Assembly (NCBI RefSeq): GCF_002257585.1
Contig: NZ_CP022743.1
Span: 1,798,001 to 1,862,000 of the forward strand
Origin: Mucilaginibacter xinganensis
Lineage (GTDB): Bacteria > Bacteroidota > Bacteroidia > Sphingobacteriales > Sphingobacteriaceae
Length of the DNA: 64,000 nt
Reading direction: 5' to 3'
Of this stretch, positions 1 to 8,794 are shown one piece after another; within the stretch, counting starts at the first letter, position 1, and each line of letters opens with the position of its first letter. The notes beneath the pieces were generated by a model. That model worked only from the letters and a program-made list of their open reading frames with translations, was not told the origin of the DNA and did no database searches. Position numbers and translations under genes: made by a program.

Positions 1-628
1 ATTCAATCACGGGCGTATCCTGGTAAGAGGGATCGTAAAGGGGGAGAATCAGCTCTTGGTCCTGGAAATCCGAGATCTCTATAACGTCTTTTTTGGCCAG
101 CGGATGGTCTTTTGAAAGTACAGCTGTAAGCTTATCTTCAAAAATAGGCTCATACCGGATACGGGTATTTACCATTTGTGTACGGATGATACCAATGTCC
201 AGATCACCGTTCATTAAAAACTCCAGGGGTCTGCGTGTAGCATCGCTCAGAATCTGTATATTGATGTCTGGCCACTGTTTTTTATAGTATTTGATGATAC
301 CCGGCAACCAGTGATAGGCAGTATAGCACTGCATGCTGATACTCAAATTGCCGGTTTTACCATTCTTGTAATTATTGATATCTTCCTCAAGCGACTTGAT
401 CTCGGCCAGGATTTTTTCCGAACTTCGTAAAAATCTGTAACCTTGTTCAGATAGATGAAGCCTTTTACCCTGGCGGTTAAATATTTCTACCTCCAGCTCG
501 CGTTCAAGCTCCTTTAACTGGTGGCTCAGCGCTGATTGTGTAAGGTGCAATGTGTTTGCTGCTTTTGTTAAAGTACCGTCTTTTGATATGGTATCAATCA
601 GGCGAAAATGATGCAATGCTATATTCAT
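1..628 (-). CDS. LysR-family regulator, MetR-like, C-terminus cut by window edge
   Basis: About 209 N-terminal codons are visible; the rest lies beyond base 1. The ATG at 626-628 opens a winged HTH (residues about 15-65, including SALSHQLKELE), followed by the LysR linker helix and the start of the effector domain. The segment QCYTAYHWLPG resembles the co-inducer domain of MetR-type regulators. It is transcribed away from the efflux operon that begins at 717, with 88 bp between them, the usual arrangement of a LysR regulator and its target. Function: DNA-binding activator or repressor, probably of the divergent efflux genes. The ligand is unknown. The family call is firm; the MetR-like subtype is moderate. 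Confidence 0.88.
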   Translation of the reverse strand, partial: MNIALHHFRLIDTISKDGTLTKAANTLHLTQSALSHQLKELERELEVEIFNRQGKRLHLSEQGYRFLRSSEKILAEIKSLEEDINNYKNGKTGNLSISMQCYTAYHWLPGIIKYYKKQWPDINIQILSDATRRPLEFLMNGDLDIGIIRTQMVNTRIRYEPIFEDKLTAVLSKDHPLAKKDVIEISDFQDQELILPLYDPSYQDTPVIE

Positions 629-657
629 TATGAAATTAACTAATGATTCTCACAAAA

Positions 658-714
658 TTAATTCATTTTTTTCATATAGATGTGAATTATACTTTTGTCG
701 TGTAAAAATTACAC
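658..714 (+). promoter_or_regulatory. Divergent promoter/operator region of the efflux operon
   Basis: A Bacteroidetes -7 box TACTTTTG lies at 690-697. Just downstream is a perfect inverted repeat GTGTAA-AAA-TTACAC (700-714), and upstream a second one, TAATTCA (659-665) with TGAATTA (683-689). These palindromes flank the predicted transcription start and are candidate sites for the divergent LysR protein. The binding assignment is inference. Confidence 0.55.
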
Positions 715-716
715 AT

Positions 717-2117
717 ATGTTAAACACCTCTTCAAAACATATCATCTTCGGTTTTTTGAGTGTTTTAATTGTTTCGCAGGCGCAAGGCCAAAAACTCCTT
801 ACTATAAAAGACGCAGAGCAACTTGCGCTGGCCAATTATGGTACTATTAAAGCAAAAGCAAATCAGTTAAATGCTTCAAAGGCATACTTAACAGAAACCA
901 AAACAGAGCAGCTGCCTGATGTTAACCTTTCGGCACAGCAGGATTATGGTACAGTTAACGGCCAAAACGGCCCGTTATATGGTTACCGTGGTTTTAGCGT
1001 GGCATCATCAGGCCCGGCCCTGGCAAAACAAAACTGGAACTCGGCCTTTGGTTCGCTATACCTGGCCAATGTAAGCTGGGATTTCTTTTCTTTCGGCAGG
1101 GCCAAAGAAAAAGTTAAAGTTCAGCGCACAGCGGTATCACGCGATGAAACCGACCTGGTGCAGGAACAATTTCAACACCAGGTAAGGGTGGCAAGCACCT
1201 ATTTGAATTTATTGGCGGCACAGCAGCTGAGCAAAGCGGCGGAAGATAACCTTCAAAGAGCTATGGAACTGCAAAAGGTAGTGGTTGCCCGCGTTAAAAA
1301 TGGCTTAAATGCCGGGGTTGATTCATCACAGGCCAACGCCGAAGTTTCAAATGCCCGCATCGCGCTCACCAATAGCAGGCAGACCGTACAGGATCAAAGT
1401 AATCAGCTAGCCGTTTATCTCGGCATACCCTCGCAGGAGTTTCAGCTCGACAGCGCATTTGTAACCAAAGCGCCCGCCAATACCGATCCGCAGACAACGG
1501 TTCTCACTGAAAATCATCCTTTGCTGCAGTTTTATCAAAACCGCATTAATGTGAGCAATGAACTGGCTAAGTATTACAGCACCTTCAGCTACCCGACATT
1601 TAGCTTTTTTGGAACTTACCAGGGCAGGGGATCAGGCTTTAAAGCTGATTACGGATCAAATTTAAATGATTACAGCAGCAGCTATGGCGCAGGCGCCGAT
1701 CCTACACGTTTTAATTATCTTGTAGGGGTAGGTATGATCTGGAATATTACCAATCCGTTTAGGGTTCATTACCAGGTTAAATCGCAAAAATATACCTCTG
1801 CCCAATACAAGGACGAGTATGACCTTGTTAACCAGCAGCTAATTGCACAGCAGGCACTCGCCGAAACCCGCATTAGCAATGCGCTGAAGAATTTTAGCGA
1901 AGTGCCCCTCGAAATTAAAGCTGCATCAGACGCCTACCACCAAAAGTACGCCCTTTATAAAAATGGGCTTGCCAATATAGTTGATTTTACCCAGGCGCTT
2001 TATGTGCTGAACAGGGCTGAGGTTGATATGGATATCGCCCAAAACAATGTTTGGCAGGCTATATTGTTTAAAGCTGCGGCAACAGGGGACTTTGGTGTTT
2101 TTATAAATAACTTTTAA
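717..2117 (+). CDS. TolC-like outer-membrane efflux protein
   Basis: This 466-residue protein has an N-terminal signal peptide ending near SQAQGQ and two OEP/TolC repeats rich in Ala, Gln and Asn that form the periplasmic coiled-coil barrel. It would be the outer-membrane exit duct of a tripartite RND pump. I chose the ATG at 717 over the upstream in-frame ATG at 630 because 717 gives a proper signal peptide and sits 20 bp after the -7 box at 690-697; the longer version would start upstream of that promoter. It is followed after 15 bp by the RND permease gene and then the adaptor gene, so the three form one operon. The substrate is unknown. Confidence 0.9.
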   Translation: MLNTSSKHIIFGFLSVLIVSQAQGQKLLTIKDAEQLALANYGTIKAKANQLNASKAYLTETKTEQLPDVNLSAQQDYGTVNGQNGPLYGYRGFSVASSGPALAKQNWNSAFGSLYLANVSWDFFSFGRAKEKVKVQRTAVSRDETDLVQEQFQHQVRVASTYLNLLAAQQLSKAAEDNLQRAMELQKVVVARVKNGLNAGVDSSQANAEVSNARIALTNSRQTVQDQSNQLAVYLGIPSQEFQLDSAFVTKAPANTDPQTTVLTENHPLLQFYQNRINVSNELAKYYSTFSYPTFSFFGTYQGRGSGFKADYGSNLNDYSSSYGAGADPTRFNYLVGVGMIWNITNPFRVHYQVKSQKYTSAQYKDEYDLVNQQLIAQQALAETRISNALKNFSEVPLEIKAASDAYHQKYALYKNGLANIVDFTQALYVLNRAEVDMDIAQNNVWQAILFKAAATGDFGVFINNF

Positions 2118-2132
2118 TACAAAAATTAAATA

Positions 2133-5100
2133 ATGGGAATGATCAAAGGTGCGCTGCAAAAGCCAATTACCATACTGGTTATAGTAGCAGGATTGTTTTT
2201 CTTTGGTATAAATGCAGTAAAAAGTATTAAGATAGATATTTTTCCGGATTTGAATTTACCGGTAATTTATGTGTCACACCCTTATGGTGGCTTTACTCCA
2301 AACCAAATGGAGGCTTATTTTGGCAAGCAGTACGTTAACTTGTTGTTATTCGTATCGGGTGTTAAAAGTATCGAAACAAAAAATATCCAGGGTTTAACAT
2401 TAATAAAGGTAACCTTTTACGAGGGTACCAACATGGCGCAGGCTGCAGCGGAAGTCACGAGTTATACCAACCGGGCTCAGGCGGGATTCCCCCAGGGATC
2501 GCAGCCGCCATTCATATTGCGCTTTGATGCCTCCACTTTACCGGTAGGGCAGTTGGTGCTGAGCAGCCCGACGCGTTCGAATAACGAATTGCTGGATTTT
2601 GCGTTGGTTTATATACGTTCATCATTTACATCTGTGCCAGGCCTTGTTGCGCCTGCCCCTTTCGGTGGGAATCAGCGTACGGTTGTTATTAAGGTTGACC
2701 CGGGATTGTTGCGGGCGCATAACTTAACCCCTGATCAGATTGTACAGGCCCTGCGAGATAATAACCAAAATACGCCGGCAGGTAACGTTCGCATTGGCGA
2801 TCTCAATTACCTTACCCCGGCAAATACCACCATTAAAAAGATTCCTGAATTTGGGAACATTCCATTGTTTAAAAACGGAATCCAAACCGTATTTCTGCGG
2901 GATGTTGCCACGGTTGAAGATGGTGCCGATATTACTAATGGTTATGCCTTGATTAATGGTAAACGCTCTGTTTATCTGCCTATTACAAAATCAGCAACCG
3001 CATCAACCTGGGATGTGGTGCAAAGTTTGAAAAAGGCACTGCCCCGGTTTCAGGCGCTGGTACCGCCGGATGTTAAACTATCCTTTGTCTTTGACCAATC
3101 TATATATGTAATAAATGCTGTAAAAAGCTTAGCCGAAGAAGGCGCTATTGGTGCGGTGCTTACCGGTTTAATGGTATTGCTGTTTTTGGGCGATAGACGC
3201 GGTGCCTTAATTGTAATATTAACTATCCCTACCTGCGTAATATCGGCAGTTGGTTTCCTTTACCTTTTCCATCAAACCATCAATATCATGACGCTGAGCG
3301 GTCTTTCGCTGGCGATCGGTATCCTGGTTGATGAGTCCACGGTAACCATCGAAAATATTCACCAGCATTTTGATATGGGCAAGCCCAAAGCATTGGCAAT
3401 ATGGGACGCCTGTAAGGAAATTGCTTTCCCTAAATTATTGATCCTGTTTTGTATCCTTGCAGTGTTTGCACCGGCCTTTACCATGACAGGTATCCCCGGA
3501 GCATTATTCCTGCCATTAGCGCTCGCCATAGGCTTCTCCATGATCATATCTTATTTGCTTGCACAAACCTTTGTGCCGATTATGGCTAACTGGATAATGA
3601 AAAACGACCATGAGGATAAAAGCCATGCCGATGGGTTTGCGATGGACGATGAGGGTGAACCGTGGCAGCAAAAAGAGCTACTGATAAAAAATGAAACGGT
3701 ACAAAACGGTCACAAACTAACCGGGTTTGACAAATTCAGGATCCGGTACCTGGCTTTGATAGACAGGATGATTCCGGCCCGGAGGCTGATTGTGGTATTA
3801 TACGTTATAGGCTCTTTCGGCCTCGCGTTCCTTTTATTTAGTGTGATAGGGCGTGATGTGCTGCCAAAAGTTAACTCCGGCGCGTTCCAGGTTAGGTTAC
3901 GCGGCGCAGATGGCACAAGGCTTGAACGCACAGAAGCAAGCACCATAAAAGCTTTAAAGGTTTTGCAGAACTTAGTTGGCAAGCAAAATATTGAAATTAC
4001 GTCAACGGTAGTTGGTACGCACCCATCCTCATTCTCTACAAATCCAATTTACATGTTTATGGCCGGGCCGCAGGAATCGGTGATGCAGGTGAGTTTGGTT
4101 GAGAGTTATAAGGAAAACCTTGATGACTTAAAAGAGCGGTTCAGGGCGGCAATGAAAAAAGAATTGCCTGATATCCAGATCTCGTTTGAGCCTATCGAGC
4201 TTACAGATAAAATCCTGAGCCAGGGATCACCTACGCCTATTGAAGTTGCGGTGATCGGCAAAAACAAACTGCAAAATGTGGAGTATGCCAACAAAGTTGT
4301 ACAGAAGCTAAATAGCATCAGCTACCTGCGCGATGTGCAGATTGCCCAATCGTACAAATACCCAACTATTGATATTAATATTAACAGGGTGCGTGCTGCA
4401 GAACTGGGCTTAAGCATCAATGATATCTCCCGTACCTTAACTGCTTCAACTTCATCTTCCCGTTTTACAGAAAAAAATAACTGGATTGACGAAAAGCCCA
4501 ACTTAAGCTATCTTGTACAGGTACAGGTGCCTGAATATAAAATGTCGAGCATTGATGACATTCGTCAGATTCCGGTATTGGCAAACCAGCCGCGTCCCGT
4601 TTTGGGTGACGTCGCCGATATTAAACAGGGCTTTACTTACGGCGAAAACGACGATATAGGCGCAGTACCCACATTATCCGTAACTGCCAATATCAACAAA
4701 AAGGATTTGGGCACGGCGACTGATGACGTTAATAAGGCAATAAAAGCATTAGGTAAATTACCACGTGGTTTAAATGTTGAGCTGCACGGTATGGGGTTAA
4801 CGCTTACCGATACTTTAGACAGCCTGCAAACCGGTTTGATAGTAGCTATCTTAGTGATATTTTTAATGCTGGCAGCTAATTTCCAGTCGTTTAAAGTTTC
4901 ATTGGTAGTATTGTCAACAGTGCCGGCAGTGTTATTTGGCTCATTGCTGCTGGTTAAAATGACGGGTGCAACGCTCAACCTGCAATCATACATGGGTATG
5001 ATCATGTCTGTTGGCGTATCCATTTCAAACGCGGTGTTGCTGGTAACCAATGCCGAGGAACTGAGAAAACACAATGGGGATGCCCTTAAATCGGCCCGCG

Positions 5101-5381
5101 AGGCGGTTGCCCTGCGTGTACGCCCTATATTAATGACCAGCCTTGCCATGATTGTAGGGATGATCCCAATGGCATCGGGCCTTGGTGAAGGGGGGGATCA
5201 AACTTCTCCGCTAGGTCGTGCTGTTATAGGCGGGTTGTTTGCATCAACCTTTGCCGCGTTGTTAATATTGCCACTTGTATTTGCCTGGGTACAGGGCAAT
5301 ACATCCACTGATTCTGTTTCGTTAGACCCTGAAGATAAAGAAAGTAAATTTTATGTCCCCTTGCATCACCATGAACAATAA
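2133..5381 (+). CDS. RND efflux permease (AcrB/HAE-like)
   Basis: This inner-membrane proton-driven transporter of 1082 residues has the expected RND layout: TM1 near residue 10, a large periplasmic porter loop, TM2-6, a second loop, and TM7-12. The signature FPDLNLPVIYVSHPY is near the N-terminus. In TM4 the proton-relay acidic pair is D400-E401 (GILVDEST), where AcrB has Asp-Asp. In TM10 the position matching AcrB Lys940 reads Ser (GVSISNAV, S965), so the relay is altered. A cytoplasmic linker around residues 490-545 is rich in charged residues. The gene sits between the tolC-like and adaptor genes and overlaps the adaptor gene by 11 bp, which implies coupled translation. Confidence 0.93.
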   Translation: MGMIKGALQKPITILVIVAGLFFFGINAVKSIKIDIFPDLNLPVIYVSHPYGGFTPNQMEAYFGKQYVNLLLFVSGVKSIETKNIQGLTLIKVTFYEGTNMAQAAAEVTSYTNRAQAGFPQGSQPPFILRFDASTLPVGQLVLSSPTRSNNELLDFALVYIRSSFTSVPGLVAPAPFGGNQRTVVIKVDPGLLRAHNLTPDQIVQALRDNNQNTPAGNVRIGDLNYLTPANTTIKKIPEFGNIPLFKNGIQTVFLRDVATVEDGADITNGYALINGKRSVYLPITKSATASTWDVVQSLKKALPRFQALVPPDVKLSFVFDQSIYVINAVKSLAEEGAIGAVLTGLMVLLFLGDRRGALIVILTIPTCVISAVGFLYLFHQTINIMTLSGLSLAIGILVDESTVTIENIHQHFDMGKPKALAIWDACKEIAFPKLLILFCILAVFAPAFTMTGIPGALFLPLALAIGFSMIISYLLAQTFVPIMANWIMKNDHEDKSHADGFAMDDEGEPWQQKELLIKNETVQNGHKLTGFDKFRIRYLALIDRMIPARRLIVVLYVIGSFGLAFLLFSVIGRDVLPKVNSGAFQVRLRGADGTRLERTEASTIKALKVLQNLVGKQNIEITSTVVGTHPSSFSTNPIYMFMAGPQESVMQVSLVESYKENLDDLKERFRAAMKKELPDIQISFEPIELTDKILSQGSPTPIEVAVIGKNKLQNVEYANKVVQKLNSISYLRDVQIAQSYKYPTIDININRVRAAELGLSINDISRTLTASTSSSRFTEKNNWIDEKPNLSYLVQVQVPEYKMSSIDDIRQIPVLANQPRPVLGDVADIKQGFTYGENDDIGAVPTLSVTANINKKDLGTATDDVNKAIKALGKLPRGLNVELHGMGLTLTDTLDSLQTGLIVAILVIFLMLAANFQSFKVSLVVLSTVPAVLFGSLLLVKMTGATLNLQSYMGMIMSVGVSISNAVLLVTNAEELRKHNGDALKSAREAVALRVRPILMTSLAMIVGMIPMASGLGEGGDQTSPLGRAVIGGLFASTFAALLILPLVFAWVQGNTSTDSVSLDPEDKESKFYVPLHHHEQ

Positions 5382-6492
5382 AAAAAATACACTGATAGCC
5401 TTAACCGGCTTATTTATAAGCGCGGCACTGTTAAGCTCATGCGGGCCCGATAAAAAGCAGCAGGAAGAACAGGCCCAAACTGTGGCACAGGTTGACGCTG
5501 TTGAAACGCCAACCGTTGTGCCCGTACCGGTGGTAAAAGGTAAATTAAGTTCAACCATTGCCGTTCCCGGCGAACTGCTTCCTTACCAACAGGTAGATTT
5601 ATATGCAAAGGTGAACAGCTACGTTAAAAAGCTGATGGTTGATATCGGTTCGCAGGTTCACCAGGGGCAATTGCTGGCTACCCTGGAAGCACCGGAAATT
5701 AACTCACAGCTGGCGGGTGCGCAATCGCGGATCCAGCAGCAGCAGGCTATTTATTTTGCCAGCAAGGCTACTTATGACCGGCTGGTAAATACCAGCAAAA
5801 CCCCGGGAACCGTTTCTCAAAACGACCTGGAACAGGCTGAGGCCAAAAAGAATGCTGATTTTGCCAATGTAGAAGCCGCGAAATCTGCTTATAAAGAAGT
5901 AGGTGCAAGCGTTGCCTACCTTGAGATCAGGGCGCCTTTTGATGGCGTAGTAACCGCCCGTAATGTAAATTTAGGCGCCTATGTAGGTCCGGGAGGGAAG
6001 GGAACTGATCCCCTGTTTGTACTGCAGGATCAAAACCGGCTGCGTTTGGTGGTTTCGGTTCCGGAAAGTTATACCGGCGGACTAACCAATAAGGACGAAG
6101 TAACCTTTACCGTACAGGCATTGGGAACGCAAAAATTTACAGCTAAAATTCAGCGCCTTGCAGGTGCCCTTGACGAAAAACTACGTGCGGAGCGTTTGGA
6201 AATGGACGTTTACAATAAGGATAAAAAGCTATTGCCGCACATGTACGCGGACGTTAATGTTCCCCTTCCGTCGCGCGATAGTACCATCATTCTTCCAAAA
6301 ACCGCAGTAGTAACCTCAACCGAAAAAGTATTTGTGATAAAGCTGGTTGATCATAAGGCACAATGGGTTGATGTGAAAAAGGGAATTGAGGCAAACGGAC
6401 AGGTTGAAGTTTCCGGCAATCTGAAACCAGGCGACCAGGTTGTGAAACAGGCGTCTGACGAAATCAGGGACGGCTCGCCGGTGAAGTATTAA
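5371..6492 (+). CDS. RND periplasmic adaptor (membrane fusion) lipoprotein
   Basis: This 373-residue adaptor bridges the RND permease and TolC-like duct. The ATG at 5371 gives a lipoprotein signal with lipobox LSSC (Cys24), so the protein is probably anchored to the inner-membrane outer face. Then come a biotinyl-lipoyl half-motif, a short coiled-coil hairpin (about residues 105-165, rich in Gln and Ala), the second lipoyl half (LEIRAPFDGVV), a beta-barrel and a C-terminal membrane-proximal domain. The in-frame ATG at 5353 would put six residues in front of the signal and is less likely. The start codon lies within the last codons of the permease gene. It is the last gene of the operon, followed by a strong hairpin. 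Confidence 0.92.
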   Translation: MNNKKNTLIALTGLFISAALLSSCGPDKKQQEEQAQTVAQVDAVETPTVVPVPVVKGKLSSTIAVPGELLPYQQVDLYAKVNSYVKKLMVDIGSQVHQGQLLATLEAPEINSQLAGAQSRIQQQQAIYFASKATYDRLVNTSKTPGTVSQNDLEQAEAKKNADFANVEAAKSAYKEVGASVAYLEIRAPFDGVVTARNVNLGAYVGPGGKGTDPLFVLQDQNRLRLVVSVPESYTGGLTNKDEVTFTVQALGTQKFTAKIQRLAGALDEKLRAERLEMDVYNKDKKLLPHMYADVNVPLPSRDSTIILPKTAVVTSTEKVFVIKLVDHKAQWVDVKKGIEANGQVEVSGNLKPGDQVVKQASDEIRDGSPVKY

Positions 6493-6508
6493 TTTGATTG
6501 ACGATTTT

Positions 6509-6547
6509 GGAATAACAAATTACTATTTGGTAGTAAGTTGTTATTCC
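6509..6547. terminator. Long hairpin after the efflux operon
   Basis: A 39-nt near-perfect palindrome. The arms GGAATAACAA and TTGTTATTCC enclose TTACTA and TAGTAA, with one A/G mismatch and the loop TTTGG. It lies 17 bp after the adaptor stop codon. No long T-tract follows, so it may act as an mRNA 3' stabiliser as well as a terminator. Confidence 0.7.
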
Positions 6548-6846
6548 TCTCTGCCTAAGTACCTCCTCCGGCATCCCGTGCCTGGCGTTCCATTTTCGTA
6601 CGCGGAACGGGTGGAACGCTATGAAACATGCTCATTATCAGTTGGTTTTCTTTTTACAAGTCAGTAATTAACTGGTAATCAATTGATTGGTTTCATAGGG
6701 GTGCATTTTCCAACAATTGACTAATGTTTTAAATTAAAAAATTGCAGCTCACCCTCTTTCCGCGCAGCGAAGCAATGTCGGGGTGAGTCAACCCACCATG
6801 CATTTGCGCCAATCCCCCGCGCAAAACCTCGACAACATTAACTACC
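6548..6846. repeat. Gene-free stretch with REP-like palindromes
   Basis: No gene is seen here. Two inverted repeats are visible: GCGTTCCA (6585-6592) with TGGAACGC (6612-6619), and CTCACCC (6748-6754) with GGGTGAG (6781-6787). The second encloses a CGCGCAGCGAAGCAATGTCG segment of the kind found in dispersed intergenic repeats of Sphingobacteriaceae. Recognition of the repeat family is from memory. Confidence 0.5.
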
Positions 6847-6868
6847 TGCTGACAAAACAGTGTCAGCA
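6847..6868. promoter_or_regulatory. Perfect 8-bp palindrome upstream of the ATPase gene
   Basis: TGCTGACA (6847-6854) and TGTCAGCA (6861-6868) form a perfect inverted repeat with the 6-nt spacer AAACAG, ending 9 bp before the ATG at 6878. It could be an operator for the HTH-bearing protein encoded next to it (autoregulation), or a hairpin in the leader that limits translation. Its position decides nothing between these. Confidence 0.5.
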
Positions 6869-6877
6869 CTTTAACGG

Positions 6878-8203
6878 ATGCAACCACTTAAATTTGTGGT
6901 AAACGTTATCCCCATGCCAACCAACCCACTTTCCGAACGCCCGCCCGTCATCGAACAGTTGCGCGCCGAAGCCCGTGGCCTGCAGTACCGCCCGGCCAAA
7001 AGAAACCGCCCCGAAGCCTCACGACCCAGCCCCCACGACTGCCGCCGCATGTTTACCATCGAAAACGGCAACCGCTGGCTGGAGTTGGCCCGGCGCGAAC
7101 CCGAAGCCAAAATGCTGCTTGGCGAGCTCTGGCACCAGGGCGAGCTGTGCATGCTGTTCGCCGATACCAATATCGGCAAATCGGTACTGGCCGTGCAGAT
7201 TGGCGAAAGCATTGCACGCGGACAAGGCATCGCCCCTTTTGCCTGCCAGGCACCACCCGCCCGGGTACTCTACATCGATTTCGAACTGAGCAAGTCGCAG
7301 TTTGGACTGCGGTACAGCAACGGCGATGCCGATCACCAATTTTCGGAGAACTTTTTCCGTGCCCAGTATAATTTTATTCCCGATCCGCCATCCAATATCA
7401 ACGAAAACGACCTGCTGATTGCCGCCATTGAATACAAGGTAAAACAGGCAAAAGCCACCGTGCTCATCATTGATAACATTACCTGTCTGCGCGGCGGCAC
7501 AGAAAATTCGACGGTGGCCCTTGCGCTGATGAAAAGCCTCAAGGCGCTAAAAACAGAACACAACCTGTCGATCCTTGTACTGGCGCATACCCCAAAAAGA
7601 CGCAACGCCACACAACCCCTCAGCGCCGACGACCTGCACGGCAGCAAGCTGCTCATCAACTTTGCCGACAGCGCCTTTGCAATCGGTAAAAGCACCCTCG
7701 ACACCGATCTGTGCTATCTGAAACAGGTGAAACAGCGTAATACCCGCCAGCGCTACGGCGCGGATAATGTATGCCTGTGCCGCATTCAAAAGCCCGGCGC
7801 ATTTTTGCATTTCGCTTTCGAAGGTCACAGCCCTGAACGCCTTCACCTGCTTACCCGCAGTAATTCCGAACGGCGGCAACTGGTCCATAAAATAGCTGCT
7901 CTCGCCGCCGCCGGCCACAGCCAGCGCGACATCGCCCACCAATTGGGCATAGGTCTGGCTACGGTAAACCGGCTCCTCTACCGGAGCCCTTCGGATGCCG
8001 TTGTACCAATGGCCAATGAACAAAATGAGTCTGCAGATCACCCGATAACCAATGACCTAATGAACAGTGACTTAATGACAAATGACCCAATGACCAATGA
8101 CCAAAATAGATGTACAGGTGAGGAAGGATCTCCGGATACACCAATGACTAATGACATAATGATAAATGAACCAAAACAGACAACACCCCATGTAAAAGTT
8201 TAA
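6878..8203 (+). CDS. RecA-fold AAA ATPase (RepA/AAA_25-like) with C-terminal HTH
   Basis: The 441-residue protein has a RecA-like ATPase core: Walker A ADTNIGKS (95-102), a VLYIDFE strand (130-136) and Walker B VLIIDN (195-200), then an AHTPK strand end typical of RepA/AAA_25 helicase-like ATPases of mobile elements. Residues about 346-368 look like an invertase/resolvase-type HTH (QRDIAHQLGIG). The last 60 residues are low complexity, with recurring MTND units encoded by degenerate ATGACCAATGAC repeats. The gene is visibly more GC-rich than its neighbours, and it uses codons unlike them. An alternative start is the ATG at 6914. Likely role: replication or maintenance ATPase of an integrated element, or a DNA-binding regulator; neither is proved. 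Confidence 0.75.
   Translation: MQPLKFVVNVIPMPTNPLSERPPVIEQLRAEARGLQYRPAKRNRPEASRPSPHDCRRMFTIENGNRWLELARREPEAKMLLGELWHQGELCMLFADTNIGKSVLAVQIGESIARGQGIAPFACQAPPARVLYIDFELSKSQFGLRYSNGDADHQFSENFFRAQYNFIPDPPSNINENDLLIAAIEYKVKQAKATVLIIDNITCLRGGTENSTVALALMKSLKALKTEHNLSILVLAHTPKRRNATQPLSADDLHGSKLLINFADSAFAIGKSTLDTDLCYLKQVKQRNTRQRYGADNVCLCRIQKPGAFLHFAFEGHSPERLHLLTRSNSERRQLVHKIAALAAAGHSQRDIAHQLGIGLATVNRLLYRSPSDAVVPMANEQNESADHPITNDLMNSDLMTNDPMTNDQNRCTGEEGSPDTPMTNDIMINEPKQTTPHVKV
8009..8175 (+). repeat. Degenerate ATGACCAATG-type tandem repeat inside the ATPase gene
   Basis: Units of the form (A/C)CAATGA(C/A) recur about a dozen times, with short interruptions. They encode the MTND/MTNDP low-complexity tail. 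Such a repeat can expand or contract in frame when the net change is a multiple of three, so tail length may vary between strains. Confidence 0.65.
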
Positions 8204-8351
8204 CCCCGCAAGCGACCGGAAAATATCAACAATTGATCAACTGCTCACACCTGAACTGCTGGAACACATATTACGGAAGACGCCCGAAAAAGAATCCGCA
8301 CAAATCCCTCCCTCAGGCTATCGTGATCCCACATCTGCAAAACAATCATGA
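8196..8351 (+). pseudogene. Small coding-like frame with a broken start (ATG-TAA)
   Basis: A 51-codon open frame ends at the TGA 8349-8351 and reads like a real protein (STIDQLLTPELLEHILRK, then a Pro/Ser-rich tail). Immediately upstream in the same frame is ATG (8190-8192) followed by TAA (8193-8195), overlapping the end of the ATPase gene. If TAA is a mutated AAA, this was a 53-residue gene translationally coupled to the ATPase. I see no other ATG start. It could also be a chance open frame; no family was recognised. Confidence 0.4.
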
Positions 8352-8794
8352 CGACTTGCCCCGTCCGGGCTACCCCCTTGTAGAAAAATAAACGCGTGAT
8401 ATTTTGCCTCATCGAGGCTACCCTTATACATTAATGCCCGGTGATCTTGCTGGCGGAGGGCAGCACCTAATGGAGCTGTTAGCTGCTTATTTGATATTTC
8501 TACCAAGCGGTAGCGCCTAAGGCGCATAAAGACTTTTGGGTAACCCTAAACACCTGGAAGGGCAGCCGGGAAATAAACCACGAAATCCCAACCTCGCATA
8601 ATTGCATGGAAACGCCCGTCCCGATTAAAATCGGGAAAGCAATTGCTACGCAGGACAATCAATTATGTAGAATGCTTTTGGCGTGGAAATACTGTATACA
8701 TAGTGGCGACTTAGTAGGTGGGAGCACACTAGTACTCTAGCGCCTGTCCAGATACTAGCGCCGGGTTGTGGATCAGCATAAAAGGTCAAAGGAA
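8352..8794. other. Gene-free stretch with short hairpins
   Basis: No convincing gene is present. Visible structures are GCGCC-TAA-GGCGC (8513-8525) and CCCGATT-AA-AATCGGG (8620-8635). The 12-mer GGACAATCAATT near 8652-8666 also occurs inside the large inverted repeat at 54827-54969, so this is probably decayed repeat sequence. Confidence 0.45.

Noticed and set aside
7019..8144. Several long open frames opposite the ATPase gene
   Set aside because: High GC content creates long shadow frames; only the 6878-8203 frame has Walker motifs.
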